Notes under the pieces: generated by a model
Told to the model about the DNA's origin: nothing
Database searches by the model: none
What the model saw: only the letters and a program-made list of their open reading frames with translations
Part shown: positions 17,770-26,667 of the stretch, in pieces
Position numbering within the stretch: the first letter of the stretch is position 1
How the letters are laid out: each line of letters begins with the position of its first letter
Program-made: the position numbers and the translations under genes
From: Mariprofundus sp. UBA1536
Lineage (GTDB): Bacteria > Pseudomonadota > Zetaproteobacteria > Mariprofundales > Mariprofundaceae
Assembly: GCA_002323245.1 (NCBI GenBank)
Contig: DCPU01000021.1
Span: 1 to 42,927 of the forward strand
Reading direction: 5' to 3'
DNA length: 42,927 nucleotides

Positions 17770-19364
17770 AAAGCCTCCAGCGCCACATAGCGCACCGTTG
17801 TTACATTTTCTAAATTTTCCAATAAGGCCAACACTTCAGCCGTTGGCTCAGAATCAATACCCACCAATGCCACTGCCACCGATTGGCCAAGCTTTCTGCC
17901 CAAGCGGAAATCACCAATATTAATACCCGCATTGGCCAAAATGGTACTCAAACCGGCAATCACCCCAGGCTTATCATTGTTTTCAATGTATAAAAGGCGA
18001 CCAGTGGGCGTAATTTCAAGCTCACACCCATCCATACTGACCAAGCGCGGATTTTTACCGTCAAACACAGTGCCTGTAATCGAGCGTGTGCCATCATCAC
18101 CAGTCACTTCCAAACGAATTAAACTTGAGAAATGATCCGAGTTATCTTTTGACGATTCTTCCAAGGCAATGCCACGCTCATTGGCAAGCATCACCGCGTT
18201 AACCACATTCACTTCATCCATACTTCTTGATAACAAACCCATCAAAATCGCATTTTTTAGCGGTTGACGGTTGAGCTTGGTCACCTTGCCTTCAAAACCA
18301 ATCGAAATCGTGTCGTAACCTGGGCGCATCACCTGCCCCAAGAATTGCCCCATGGCTTCAGCAAGACCCATAAATGGCGCCAGTAGCTTGGCTTCTTCTT
18401 CGGTAAGTGATGGCACATTTACAGCGTTACTAATGCTACCAGTGAGCAGGAAATCGGCCATTTGTTCAGCCACTTGTACTGCTACATTTTCTTGGGCCTC
18501 ATCACTACATGCGCCGATATGCGGCGTGAAAGTGACATTATCAAGTTCAAATAAAGGGCTATTTGTGGCGGGCTCTTTCTCAAAAACATCCAAAGCTGCT
18601 GCGCGCAAATGCCCCGATTTACAGACTTTATACAGTGCTTGCTCATCGACGATGCCGCCGCGAGCGCAGTTGACCAGAATCGAGCCTTTTTTCATGCGGC
18701 CTAAAATATCGGCATTGATCAGATTGCGGGTCACATCCAAAAGTGGCACATGAATGGTTAAAATATCCACCATACTTGCAAGCTCTGCCACGGTCTCCAC
18801 TTTGGTCACGCCCATGGCAGCAGCGCGTTCATCCGAAATAAAGGGGTCGTAGACATACACTGCCATATGCAAACCTTTGAGACGATCACAAACAATCGCA
18901 CCTATATTGCCCGCACCAATCACACCTGCTTTTTTGCCAGTTAGCTCCATACCCATAAATGCCGACTTTTCCCATTTTCCGGCTTTAGTCGAAGCCGTGG
19001 CTTGGGGAATTTGACGCGCTGCGGCCACAATATGAGCGATAGCAAGCTCAGCTGTGGTGATGGTGTTCCCAAATGGGGTATTCATCACCACGATGCCGCG
19101 TCGAGAACATGCTTGCACATCGACATTGTCCACACCAATACCAGCGCGACCAATCACTTTCACGCGCGTGGCAGCGTTTAGAAGGTCACCTTTAAGTTTG
19201 GTCGATGAGCGCACAGCAATACCATCATATTGGCCAGCGATTTTGATTTGTTCTTCAACGGATAAACCGGGTTTGTAATCCACTTCAATGCCTCGAGAGA
19301 TAAATACCTCTTTGGCTCTTTGGCTCATGCTGTCAGCAATTAATACTTTAGGGATAATAGACAT
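17766..19364 (-). CDS. serA: D-3-phosphoglycerate dehydrogenase SerA
   Basis: A 532-residue long-form enzyme that oxidises 3-phosphoglycerate to 3-phosphohydroxypyruvate with NAD. The Rossmann motif is GVIGAGNIGAIVCDRLKG (about residue 145). The catalytic Arg lies in NCARGGIVDE, the Glu follows in DVFEKEP, and the catalytic His is in TPHIGACSDEAQENVA. After about residue 320 come the intervening ASB domain and a C-terminal ACT domain (TGRLLYIENNDKPGVIAGLS), the likely serine feedback site. It starts the serA-hisZ-purA unit; serC, the next enzyme in the pathway, lies 328 bases upstream in the same direction. Confidence 0.97.
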   Translation of the reverse strand: MSIIPKVLIADSMSQRAKEVFISRGIEVDYKPGLSVEEQIKIAGQYDGIAVRSSTKLKGDLLNAATRVKVIGRAGIGVDNVDVQACSRRGIVVMNTPFGNTITTAELAIAHIVAAARQIPQATASTKAGKWEKSAFMGMELTGKKAGVIGAGNIGAIVCDRLKGLHMAVYVYDPFISDERAAAMGVTKVETVAELASMVDILTIHVPLLDVTRNLINADILGRMKKGSILVNCARGGIVDEQALYKVCKSGHLRAAALDVFEKEPATNSPLFELDNVTFTPHIGACSDEAQENVAVQVAEQMADFLLTGSISNAVNVPSLTEEEAKLLAPFMGLAEAMGQFLGQVMRPGYDTISIGFEGKVTKLNRQPLKNAILMGLLSRSMDEVNVVNAVMLANERGIALEESSKDNSDHFSSLIRLEVTGDDGTRSITGTVFDGKNPRLVSMDGCELEITPTGRLLYIENNDKPGVIAGLSTILANAGINIGDFRLGRKLGQSVAVALVGIDSEPTAEVLALLENLENVTTVRYVALEAL

Positions 19365-19409
19365 GAGATTTAAATTTTAGAAAACGCGCTGACAGAGTCA
19401 AAAATTGAG

Positions 19410-19541
19410 CTAAAAAGACGATATGTGTTCATCAATGGGACTCCGTTTGCGGTGAAAATAGGCTAGTGCAATCCCTATCATGGTTACAAAAATCAGCAAC
19501 GGATTGCGGCGAGAACCTATAAGCTTGGTCTGATAGGTCAA
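19410..19541 (-). CDS. Possible 43-residue single-TM small protein
   Basis: From TTG 19541 a 43-codon frame reads through RRNPLLIFVTMIGIALAYF, a plausible TM helix flanked by basic residues, and ends HRKRSPIDEHISSF before TAG at 19410-19412. An internal ATG gives about 23 residues. It has no convincing Shine-Dalgarno. Small membrane proteins are commonly missed, but this could be chance. Confidence 0.25.
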   Translation of the reverse strand: MTYQTKLIGSRRNPLLIFVTMIGIALAYFHRKRSPIDEHISSF

Positions 19542-19638
19542 ACTAAATTCAAGGCATCAAATAAACACTGCATTTTGCTGCCATCGTTGGGGCGTTGAAA
19601 CACACAACTTCGCAACTTTTGCACTCAATATCACCCAT

Positions 19639-19668
19639 AAAAAAGCCCCCTGTTTCACAGAGGGCTTT
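19639..19668 (-). terminator. Rho-independent terminator of serC
   Basis: On the minus strand AAAGCCC-T-CTGT pairs with ACAG-G-GGGCTTT (7 plus 4 pairs around one mismatch, loop GAA), followed by TTTTTT. It lies about 25 bases after the serC stop and separates serC from serA transcription. Confidence 0.8.
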
Positions 19669-19692
19669 GTTAAACAACGACCTTAAAGAAAA

Positions 19693-20775
19693 TTAAGCCT
19701 GTTTTGCCGCAAAGTCTTTCATATAGGCAACCAAAGCATCCACACCAGCTTCTGGCATAGCATTGTAAATACTTGCGCGCATGCCGCCCACCGAACGATG
19801 ACCTTTAAGGGTAATCAGCCCGCGCTCTGCAGCGCCTGCAAGAAATGCAGCGTCTAAACGCTCATCAGCTAAGGTAAATGGCACATTCATCCATGAGCGG
19901 CAGTTTTTTGCCACAGGGCAGCCATAAAAATCAGTGCTATCAATAGCAGCATACAATTTATCAGCTTTGCGTTTGTTCACTGCAGCCATGCCTTCAAGGC
20001 CGCCTTGTTCTTTGAGCCACTCAAACACCAAACCAGCCACGTACCAGCTGTATGTTGCAGGCGTATTATACATGGAATCATTTTTTGCATGAATGGCGTA
20101 GTTAAACATCACTGGGGTCATTGCTGAGGCTTTACCCAACAAATCATCGCGAATAATCACAATCGTTAAACCCGCAGGGCCAATGTTCTTTTGTGCGCCA
20201 GCGTAAATCATACCAAACTTCGTCACATCAATCGGACGTGAAAGAATGGTTGAAGACAAATCCGCAATCAGCGGTACACCGTTGGTTTCAGGAATATAAT
20301 CAAACTCCACCCCGCCAATCGTTTCATTGGGCGTGTAATGCACATAAGCCGCATCAGGATTTAGCTTCAACTCTGCTTGCGTAGGCACCGTGGTATAAGC
20401 AGTGTTTGAAGTGTCAGCAGCAATATTCACCGTGCAATAACGCTTGGCTTCATCAATGGCTTTTTCAGACCAAATACCGGTGTTGATATAATCAGCACTG
20501 GTTTTATGGCCCAATAGATTTAATGGAATCATAGCAAACTGAGACGATGCGCCGCCTTGAAGGAAAAGCACTTTATAATTCTCAGGGATTGCCATCACAT
20601 CGCGTAAGTCTTGCTCAGCTTTTGCCACGATAGACATGTATTCTTTACCACGATGGCTCATTTCCATCACAGACATGCCGGTGTTGTTCCAATCCAACAT
20701 TTCCTGTTGCGCACGCTCGATAACTGCTGTTGGCAACATTGCAGGCCCAGCACTGAAATTAAACTTTCTTGCCAT
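19693..20775 (-). CDS. serC: Phosphoserine aminotransferase SerC
   Basis: A 360-residue PLP enzyme converting 3-phosphohydroxypyruvate and glutamate to phosphoserine; the same enzyme acts in the PdxB pathway to PLP. The Schiff-base Lys is in YAGAQKNIGPAG, and FSAGPAMLP opens the protein as usual for this family. SSTILSRPID and the C-terminal GLITLKGHRSVGGMRASIYNA are also family motifs. AAAGGA precedes the ATG. Its leader contains two dyads (20788-20814 and 20836-20884) and its transcript ends at the terminator 19639-19668, so it is probably a monocistronic gene. Confidence 0.97.
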   Translation of the reverse strand: MARKFNFSAGPAMLPTAVIERAQQEMLDWNNTGMSVMEMSHRGKEYMSIVAKAEQDLRDVMAIPENYKVLFLQGGASSQFAMIPLNLLGHKTSADYINTGIWSEKAIDEAKRYCTVNIAADTSNTAYTTVPTQAELKLNPDAAYVHYTPNETIGGVEFDYIPETNGVPLIADLSSTILSRPIDVTKFGMIYAGAQKNIGPAGLTIVIIRDDLLGKASAMTPVMFNYAIHAKNDSMYNTPATYSWYVAGLVFEWLKEQGGLEGMAAVNKRKADKLYAAIDSTDFYGCPVAKNCRSWMNVPFTLADERLDAAFLAGAAERGLITLKGHRSVGGMRASIYNAMPEAGVDALVAYMKDFAAKQA

Positions 20776-20787
20776 GTTTACTATCCT

Positions 20788-20814
20788 TTATTGCGTGATT
20801 TTGGGGCACAATAA
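20788..20814 (-). promoter_or_regulatory. Proximal dyad in the serC leader
   Basis: TTATTGCGTG (20788-20797) and GCACAATAA (20806-20814) form an inverted repeat with one mismatch, just ahead of the serC Shine-Dalgarno. The same TTATTGYG/CACAATA sequence recurs in the distal dyad at 20836-20884. This is either an operator pair or a leader RNA hairpin able to limit ribosome access. Confidence 0.45.
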
Positions 20815-20835
20815 CTTCCTGCCTCATTTAATGAT

Positions 20836-20884
20836 GCGCACAATAGCCCCGGCTGAATCATTCGTCATCAACCCATTATTGCGC
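20836..20884 (-). promoter_or_regulatory. Distal dyad in the serC leader
   Basis: GCGCACAATAG (20836-20846) is complementary, with a 2-base bulge, to TTATTGCGC (20876-20884), around a spacer of about 30 bases. It repeats the motif of the proximal dyad, giving four copies of the TTATTGYGC/GCRCAATA word in about 97 bases. Confidence 0.45.
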
Positions 20885-20912
20885 TTTTAAAATTACAATT
20901 TTGCTATTTATC

Positions 20913-21713
20913 TCAGGTTTCAATCAGTTCTATATCACCATGAAAAGGTGTGGCGGTCAGTTGGCTATGGTTGGTTCGGATACAGTTTCTGCCAGCATCT
21001 TTAGCTGCATAAAGCCCCAAATCTGCATCGTGAAGAATAGCTTCTTCGCCGCCTCCTACATAACCTGCCACACCAAAGCTGGCAGTTTTAAAACCCACAA
21101 GCGTAAAATCATATTGATGAATCTTAGCGCGCAACTTTTCTGCAAGAATCAAAGCTTCTTCCTGGTTGGTTTCTGGACAAATTACCAAAAACTCTTCACC
21201 ACCCCAACGCCCCACAAAATCTGCACTACGAATGTTACTCAGCAACACTTTTGAAAACTCACAAAGCAAGGTATCACCCACTTGGTGTCCCCAAGTGTCA
21301 TTGACGGATTTGAATTGATCAATATCCAACAAAATCACTGAGAAATCACGATTATAACGTTTGCCACGCTCAATTTCTGTTTGCAGCAACGCGGTCATTT
21401 TACGGCGATTGTACAATTGGGTCAGGCTATCAACATCTGAAATACGTTGAATGGTTTTATGGGTGACTGATAATTCTTTCCAGCGCCGCAGTGAAAACAC
21501 CGACAAACAAAATGACAATACAATGCCCACGGTTAGCAGCTCATCCACATCCCAGTTTTCGTGTTTGGCCGAAAATGCAACAATGGCTTCCAGAACATCA
21601 TATTCAACGGATACAGCATAGGTAAAAACACAAACCAATAAAATAATAATACTTTCAGCAAGCGCCTTATTTTTGATGATAAGTAATTCTGCTTTACCCA
21701 GTGAAGACCTCAC
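20913..21713 (-). CDS. Membrane diguanylate cyclase (GGDEF)
   Basis: A 266-residue protein with two TM helices (about residues 19-38 and 58-76) and a short periplasmic loop, followed by a GGDEF domain. The active-site motif is GRWGGEEFLVICPE, so it should make c-di-GMP. RSAD five residues upstream forms the inhibitory I-site (RxxD), so product feedback is expected. DSLTQLYNRR opens the domain. GTG 21713 is 2 bases past the stop of the DUF3467 gene; no strong Shine-Dalgarno is visible, so the start is uncertain and coupling is likely. The sensory input is unknown. Confidence 0.92.
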   Translation of the reverse strand: MRSSLGKAELLIIKNKALAESIIILLVCVFTYAVSVEYDVLEAIVAFSAKHENWDVDELLTVGIVLSFCLSVFSLRRWKELSVTHKTIQRISDVDSLTQLYNRRKMTALLQTEIERGKRYNRDFSVILLDIDQFKSVNDTWGHQVGDTLLCEFSKVLLSNIRSADFVGRWGGEEFLVICPETNQEEALILAEKLRAKIHQYDFTLVGFKTASFGVAGYVGGGEEAILHDADLGLYAAKDAGRNCIRTNHSQLTATPFHGDIELIET

Positions 21714-21715
21714 GA

Positions 21716-22009
21716 TTAATGGGCTGTCACTTTGGCAGAAATTTGCGGCGCCTTGCTTTGAATCTCACCAAACAAAGCTTCATATTTGGCTACATTTTCA
21801 AGCATGGCCGTGGCAATACGCTTGGCATGGCCAGGAGAAACCAAAATACGGGCATTCACCACCCCTGCCGGCGGCGTGGCCAATATAAAATCAAGCACAA
21901 ATTCTTCCTGGGTATGGGCCACCAGCATCTGGTTGGCATACACACCGCGCTGCACTTCTTGGGGCATATTGATTTGTAATTCCTGAATGTTTTGTTTGCT
22001 CTCTGCCAT
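21716..22009 (-). CDS. DUF3467 family protein
   Basis: A 97-residue soluble protein. The DUF3467 pattern is visible: VYANQMLVAHTQEEFVLDF (about residues 23-41), then ARILVSPGHAKRIATAM (about 53-69). Its function is unknown. AAGGTGA precedes the ATG; the preceding mazG ends 2 bases upstream and the cyclase begins 2 bases downstream, so all three are co-transcribed. Confidence 0.88.
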   Translation of the reverse strand: MAESKQNIQELQINMPQEVQRGVYANQMLVAHTQEEFVLDFILATPPAGVVNARILVSPGHAKRIATAMLENVAKYEALFGEIQSKAPQISAKVTAH

Positions 22010-22011
22010 CT

Positions 22012-22839
22012 CTATTTCACCTTTGCTTTGGCTTGTTGGTACAAATCTTCAAGCGCGTCTATGTGCATTTCATTTAAGTTAAGCATTTGCTCTTCTGCAA
22101 GTTTTTCCATGCTGCGAAAGCGGCGGTCAAACTTACGGTTGGTTTGCATCAAGGCTTGCTCAGGATCGATGCCAAGTTTTCGCGCATAGTTCACAAGCGA
22201 AAACAACACATCACCAAACTCATCTTCAACTTGGCGCAGATTAGCCTCATCACCATATTTTGCATCCTCTTTGTCGCTGGTAATTGCTGCCACCTCCACA
22301 GCCAATTCATCGATTTCTTCGTGGATTTTATCAGTCACACCTTGTAAGTCTGGCCAATCAAAACCCACTCTGGCTGCACGCTGTTGTTGTTTGGTAGCTA
22401 CACTTAGCGCTGACATGGGTGGAATGCCATCCATCAGGCTCTTGCGTTCGCTATATTCAACATCTTTCAGCGATTCCCATTGTTTGACCACATCATCGGG
22501 TGTGGCATCAGCAAACACATGCGGATGGCGATAAATCATTTTTTCAATTAAGGTGTTAAATACATCTTCAAGGTTAAACTTGTCTTGCTCATCTGCGATG
22601 CGGGCATAAAAGGCAATTTGAATCAAGGCATCACCCAGTTCGGATTTCAAATCATCCCACTCATCGGTGTTGATGGCTTTTTCAATCGCTTCGAGCACTT
22701 CATGGGTTTCTTCTAGCGTGTATTTACGCAGCGAAGCAAGGGTTTGCTTTTTGTCCCAATCGCATTCCACGCGCAGAATTTTCATCAACGTATCCAAGCG
22801 GTCAAATGGGTTGGTTAAATCACGAACGCGATGTGGCAT
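22012..22839 (-). CDS. mazG: Nucleoside triphosphate pyrophosphohydrolase MazG
   Basis: A 275-residue tandem-domain MazG. Domain 1 has the metal-binding EETHEVLEAIE and SELGDALIQIAFYA (EExxE and ExxD patterns). Domain 2 has EEIDELAVEV and DEFGDVLFSLVNYARKLGIDPE. It hydrolyses NTPs (and aberrant nucleotides) to NMP and PPi. I chose ATG 22839, 5 bases past the sixA stop and with GGAGCT upstream. A longer frame to 22893 would overlap sixA by 49 bases. It belongs to the sixA-mazG-DUF3467-cyclase operon. Confidence 0.95.
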   Translation of the reverse strand: MPHRVRDLTNPFDRLDTLMKILRVECDWDKKQTLASLRKYTLEETHEVLEAIEKAINTDEWDDLKSELGDALIQIAFYARIADEQDKFNLEDVFNTLIEKMIYRHPHVFADATPDDVVKQWESLKDVEYSERKSLMDGIPPMSALSVATKQQQRAARVGFDWPDLQGVTDKIHEEIDELAVEVAAITSDKEDAKYGDEANLRQVEDEFGDVLFSLVNYARKLGIDPEQALMQTNRKFDRRFRSMEKLAEEQMLNLNEMHIDALEDLYQQAKAKVK

Positions 22840-22844
22840 AAGGC

Positions 22845-23324
22845 TTAAAGCTCCAAATCGTGGGGATAAAATAATGTGGGGTTGATATGCCAAAGCATGT
22901 GAAAGGCATCACCAGCGCGCTCCAAACATAAGCAGCCACCATTACGAAATAAGACAGTGGCCTTATCGCTATCTTGCTGCACCAACAGCGACACCAATTT
23001 ACCCAAGTGCGGCAAATGCCCAACCAACATGATGTCTTCATCCATGTTTGCCAGCCTATCACGCCATATTTCAGGCATAGCATTGGGTGATAAATCACCA
23101 TCTTCTTCGATGTGACTAACCTGCCATGCCTCTGCAAACATCTGTGCTGATTGTTTGGCCCTGAGCTTACCACTGTGCACCACTTTTTTCGGCTTTGGTT
23201 TTTCAAACAAACTTAAAAAACCAGCCACTCGGGTAATGTCTTCTCTGCCTTGGCTGGTCAACGGCCGAGTGGGATCTTCGTCTTCACTTACCGCTTGTCC
23301 GTGTTGAACTAGATAAATTCGCAT
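22845..23324 (-). CDS. sixA: Phosphohistidine phosphatase SixA-like
   Basis: A 159-residue histidine-phosphatase-superfamily protein. The start MRIYLVQHGQA carries the catalytic His (residue 8); the usual Arg before it in RHG is Gln here, as in several SixA relatives outside the enterics. VVHSGKLRAKQSA and MLVGHLPHLGKLVS (second catalytic His) complete the family pattern. SixA removes phosphate from phospho-His on phosphorelay or PTS partners. ATG 23324 was chosen over an upstream start at 23399, because the homology begins at MRIYLV. It heads the operon and is divergent from map with a 77-base shared promoter region. Confidence 0.9.
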   Translation of the reverse strand: MRIYLVQHGQAVSEDEDPTRPLTSQGREDITRVAGFLSLFEKPKPKKVVHSGKLRAKQSAQMFAEAWQVSHIEEDGDLSPNAMPEIWRDRLANMDEDIMLVGHLPHLGKLVSLLVQQDSDKATVLFRNGGCLCLERAGDAFHMLWHINPTLFYPHDLEL

Positions 23325-23401
23325 GTATGGTTCTCCCCACGTGTAAAAACATAATGATGGACAGTGAAGCAATGAGTTGCCGAGCTTACAGGGGAACATT
23401 C

Positions 23402-24154
23402 ATGGTTCAATTAAAAAGTGCTGCAGATATTGAAGCCATGCGCCCAGCGTGTGTGGCCGCAGCCAACACTTTGGTGATGATTGAGCCTTATATCCAAGCT
23501 GGCATCACCACCAACGAAATCAATCAGCTTGTCCATGACTATACCATTGAGCAAGGCGGCATCCCTGCCCCACTCAATTATCGCGGTTTTCCCAAATCGG
23601 TATGCACCTCGGTTAATCACGTGGTCTGCCACGGTATTCCCGATGATAAACGCCTTAAAGATGGTGATATTATCAATGTGGACGTTACCACCATCATTGA
23701 TGGCTGGCATGGTGATACCAGCAAAACATTTTTTGTTGGCAAACCCAAATTGCGCGCAGAAAAAGTCACTGAAGTTGCCCGCCAAGCTTTGCAAATTGGT
23801 ATTGATGTCGTCAAACCCGGTGCTACCTTGGGTGATATTGGCTTTGCCATTCAAACTTTTGTAGAAAGCAATCGCTTTAGTGTGGTGCGCGAATATTGCG
23901 GCCATGGCATTGGCCGCGTCTTCCATGAAGATCCGCAAGTGGTGCATTATGGTAAAGCTGGCCAGGGCATGGTGCTTAAAGAAGGTATGGTTTTCACCAT
24001 CGAGCCCATGGTCAATGCAGGCAAATCACATGTGAAGGTACTTGGTGACGGCTGGACTGTGGTGACCCGAGATAAATCGCTTTCCGCCCAATTTGAGCAT
24101 ACCCTCGCCGTGACCAAAGATGGCGTGGATGTACTCACCCTGCCCTCCCTATAA
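23402..24154 (+). CDS. map: Methionine aminopeptidase, type I
   Basis: A 250-residue type-I MetAP that removes the initiator Met. The dinuclear metal ligands are visible in NVDVTTIIDGWHGDTSKTF (two Asp), YCGHGIGRVFHEDP (His), FTIEPMV (Glu) and AQFEHTLAV (Glu). ATG 23402 is preceded by AGGGGAA; a longer frame from 23327 adds 25 non-conserved residues and is unlikely. It leads the long plus-strand run ending at 32342. Confidence 0.97.
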   Translation: MVQLKSAADIEAMRPACVAAANTLVMIEPYIQAGITTNEINQLVHDYTIEQGGIPAPLNYRGFPKSVCTSVNHVVCHGIPDDKRLKDGDIINVDVTTIIDGWHGDTSKTFFVGKPKLRAEKVTEVARQALQIGIDVVKPGATLGDIGFAIQTFVESNRFSVVREYCGHGIGRVFHEDPQVVHYGKAGQGMVLKEGMVFTIEPMVNAGKSHVKVLGDGWTVVTRDKSLSAQFEHTLAVTKDGVDVLTLPSL

Positions 24155-24164
24155 GGAAGCTACA

Positions 24165-25526
24165 ATGACCCCTAAACAAATGATAATAAACCAATCTACC
24201 TTGCTATTGGCGCTTTTGCTTGCGCCAATGATAGCCAGCGCTGATGAGCCTGCTTTTGATATCTATGCTAAAGCCAGCAGCGACAAACCTCTGGCTAGCG
24301 CTCCGCTGCATGCACCCAAACTATCCAGACAAGATAATGCTACCCTGCACCTTGGTATCATTCGCGAACAAACCGAAAACGTTGAAACCACAGGTTTTTT
24401 CGGCGCTATCTTTGCATCGGATGACCCCATCAATGCCACGCTTTTGCAAGATTTGGATATTTTTACCACCATCTACCAAGATCTTCCTATCGCCGCTGAA
24501 GGCATGCATTTGCGTGGTCAAATTTATAAAAAAATCGATCAACCAGAGGCTGCTTTGGTTAGCTGGTTGCAGACCATCGCTGAATTCCCTAAATCCAGTG
24601 CGGCGCGCAAAGCCCAAGCCGATATTGAGTTATCCCTTGCTGGAGATTTAAAACATTTCTATGAAGTGATGAACGGCATCATTGCCAATTTCCCCGCAGG
24701 CAATGCACCTACCCGCCTGAATTATCTGATTAACAAACTCTATCCCTTAGAAAACATCAAACTCAGCCAAGCTTTGACCCAATTACAGGTGAGCTTTCTC
24801 AAACGCTTTGCAGATGATGCTCACGCTGATGAAGTGCAAGTATTGCTGGCCCACAACCAAGGTGCAGCCTCTGCAGAAGGCGGCATTTTCGGTTTTAAAA
24901 AGGTATTGGCGCTGTATCCCAACAGCAGCTACCGCCCCGAAGCCATGCTGGCCATTGCCGATTTACAGCGCTTGCGCCTAAAAGCTTATGAAAAGGCATC
25001 GAGTAATTATCGCATTTTGATTGCTGAATTCCCCAATCATGAGCTGAGCAAGCTTGCTTACCAAAATTTAGCACTGACCTTAAACGAGCATTTGCGTGAT
25101 TACCCCGAAGCTATTGTGGTGCTGGGTGATATCGTGAAGAAATACCCCAAAGACAAAGCTGCCTTAGAAGCCTTGCAAACCATGGCGCGCTTACAAGCCA
25201 AAAAAACCGATCAACCCCGCGAAGCTGTGACCACTTTGCGCAAACTGGCCATGATGTTTAAAGGATACGAAGCCACTGATGCATTAAGCGATGCCATCAA
25301 AATTTCTGAGCGCACACTTAAAGATGATGCTTTAACCCTATCCCTGCGCGAGCAAATCGTGCGCGATTTCCCCACTTCCAATGAAGCACCTATCGCTTTG
25401 TTTGATATGGCTGAATACGTTGACAAAACAGAGAAAAACCAAGAAAAAGCCAAGGTATTGTATGGCCAATTGGTACAAGCCTACCCTGAGCATAAGCTTG
25501 CAGCTGAAGCTAAAAAACGCCTGTAA
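24165..25526 (+). CDS. Secreted tetratricopeptide-repeat protein
   Basis: A 453-residue protein with a signal peptide (hydrophobic LLLALLLAPMIASA, cleavage near residue 27) followed by TPR-like helical repeats through to the C-terminus (for example SNYRILIAEFPNHELSKLAYQNLALTL). Architecturally it resembles envelope TPR proteins such as CpoB and BamD, but shows no diagnostic match to either. ATG 24165 has AAGGAAG at good spacing; a frame from 24120 would overlap map. The stop is 7 bases before the pdxB start. The exact role is not evident. Confidence 0.8.
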   Translation: MTPKQMIINQSTLLLALLLAPMIASADEPAFDIYAKASSDKPLASAPLHAPKLSRQDNATLHLGIIREQTENVETTGFFGAIFASDDPINATLLQDLDIFTTIYQDLPIAAEGMHLRGQIYKKIDQPEAALVSWLQTIAEFPKSSAARKAQADIELSLAGDLKHFYEVMNGIIANFPAGNAPTRLNYLINKLYPLENIKLSQALTQLQVSFLKRFADDAHADEVQVLLAHNQGAASAEGGIFGFKKVLALYPNSSYRPEAMLAIADLQRLRLKAYEKASSNYRILIAEFPNHELSKLAYQNLALTLNEHLRDYPEAIVVLGDIVKKYPKDKAALEALQTMARLQAKKTDQPREAVTTLRKLAMMFKGYEATDALSDAIKISERTLKDDALTLSLREQIVRDFPTSNEAPIALFDMAEYVDKTEKNQEKAKVLYGQLVQAYPEHKLAAEAKKRL

Positions 25527-25533
25527 CCTTGAA

Positions 25534-26667
25534 GTGAATACCAAGCCAGTAAGCACCCTACACATTATCGCCGATAGCAATGCTTGGGGCGCAGCAAGCG
25601 CCTTCAAAGCCTTGGATGGTTATGCAATCACTCTAGACATTCTTGATGCCCAAGCCATGAATGCGAATAGCATCAAAGATGCCGATGTTTTGATCGTGCG
25701 CTCCAGCGTTCAAGTCAATGAAGCCTTGCTTAAGGGTAGCAAAGTCAAATTCGTCGGCACCGCCACCATTGGTGATGACCATGTGGATTTGGCCTATTTA
25801 AAAGACCAAGGCATCGCTTTTGCTTCAGCTGCGGGCAGCTCCACCGAATCAGTAGTGGAATATATGCTGGCTTGTTTATATCAGCTGCAAACCATGGAAA
25901 AATTAGACTTTGATAGCGATACCCTTGGCATTATTGGCGTGGGCCGTATCGGCAGTTTATTGGAACAAAGCTGCGAAATTTTAGGACTACAAACCGAGCT
26001 TAATGATCCACCACGCCAGCGCGAAGAAGAGCTTCGTAAATTTAAGGATATTGAATACCTGCTCAAATACGCTGATGTACTCACCCTGCACACACCACTG
26101 ATTCGTGATGGCAAAGATAATACCGTGCACCTTTTGGATGCGGATGTATTCTCACGTTTTCATGGCAACGGCATTATCAATGCTGGACGCGGGCCTTGTG
26201 TGGATAACCAAGCGCTTCGTGCATGGCTGGATGAGGATAGCAAGCGTTTTGCTATTCTTGATTGCTGGGAAGGTGAACCTAGCGTTGATTTGGCGCTGGT
26301 TACTCACCCGCAAGTGGTTATTGCCACTCCGCATATTGCTGGTCATTCCCTTGATGGGAAGGCGGCGAATACTTTATTTGTTTACAATGCGTTATGTGAT
26401 TTCCTTGAAGTATCATACCAATGGGATATTGACGCAGACCTGCCTGAAATTGATGTAAAAAGCATTGATTTAAATAACAAACGCAGCGACTTAATCAAGC
26501 AATTTTATCCCATAGTAGAAGATAGCAACACCATGAAAGAAGCAGCCGAAACACCTGAAACGTTTGCAGCTTGGTTTCGCCATTATCGCAACCATTACCC
26601 CATTCGCCGCTCATGGCGCAAAACCCTGCAGGCCATCAGCCCTGATGCGGAAGATATGTTTTTATGA
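25534..26667 (+). CDS. pdxB: Erythronate-4-phosphate dehydrogenase PdxB
   Basis: A 377-residue NAD enzyme of the PLP pathway that oxidises 4-phosphoerythronate. HIIADSNAWG at the start, the Rossmann LGIIGVGRIGSLLEQ (about residue 130), INAGRGPCVDNQAL with the catalytic Arg, DCWEGEP and TPHIAGHS with the catalytic His match PdxB; E. coli PdxB is 378 residues. The start is GTG 25534. A frame from 25381 would overlap the upstream gene by 146 bases and adds non-homologous residues. Its C-terminus overlaps tsaE by 4 bases (ATGA). The later pathway step is catalysed by SerC (20775). Confidence 0.93.
   Translation: MNTKPVSTLHIIADSNAWGAASAFKALDGYAITLDILDAQAMNANSIKDADVLIVRSSVQVNEALLKGSKVKFVGTATIGDDHVDLAYLKDQGIAFASAAGSSTESVVEYMLACLYQLQTMEKLDFDSDTLGIIGVGRIGSLLEQSCEILGLQTELNDPPRQREEELRKFKDIEYLLKYADVLTLHTPLIRDGKDNTVHLLDADVFSRFHGNGIINAGRGPCVDNQALRAWLDEDSKRFAILDCWEGEPSVDLALVTHPQVVIATPHIAGHSLDGKAANTLFVYNALCDFLEVSYQWDIDADLPEIDVKSIDLNNKRSDLIKQFYPIVEDSNTMKEAAETPETFAAWFRHYRNHYPIRRSWRKTLQAISPDAEDMFL

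Larger units (their letters stand above)
19365..19692. other. Serine-gene intergenic region (328 bases)
   Basis: It holds the serC terminator (19639-19668) and presumably the serA promoter, which I could not pin to a clear -35/-10 pair. It also holds a possible small ORF at 19410-19541. I see no repeats or mobile-element ends here. Confidence 0.6.

Noticed and set aside
22840..22893. Longer MazG start overlapping SixA
   Set aside because: The extra residues are not MazG-like; ATG 22839 sits 5 bases past the sixA stop with a Shine-Dalgarno upstream.
23327..23401. Upstream start for map
   Set aside because: The added 25 residues are not conserved and AGGGGAA precedes ATG 23402.
25381..25533. 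N-terminal extension of PdxB
   Set aside because: It overlaps the upstream TPR gene by 146 bases, lacks PdxB homology, and the length from GTG 25534 matches the family.
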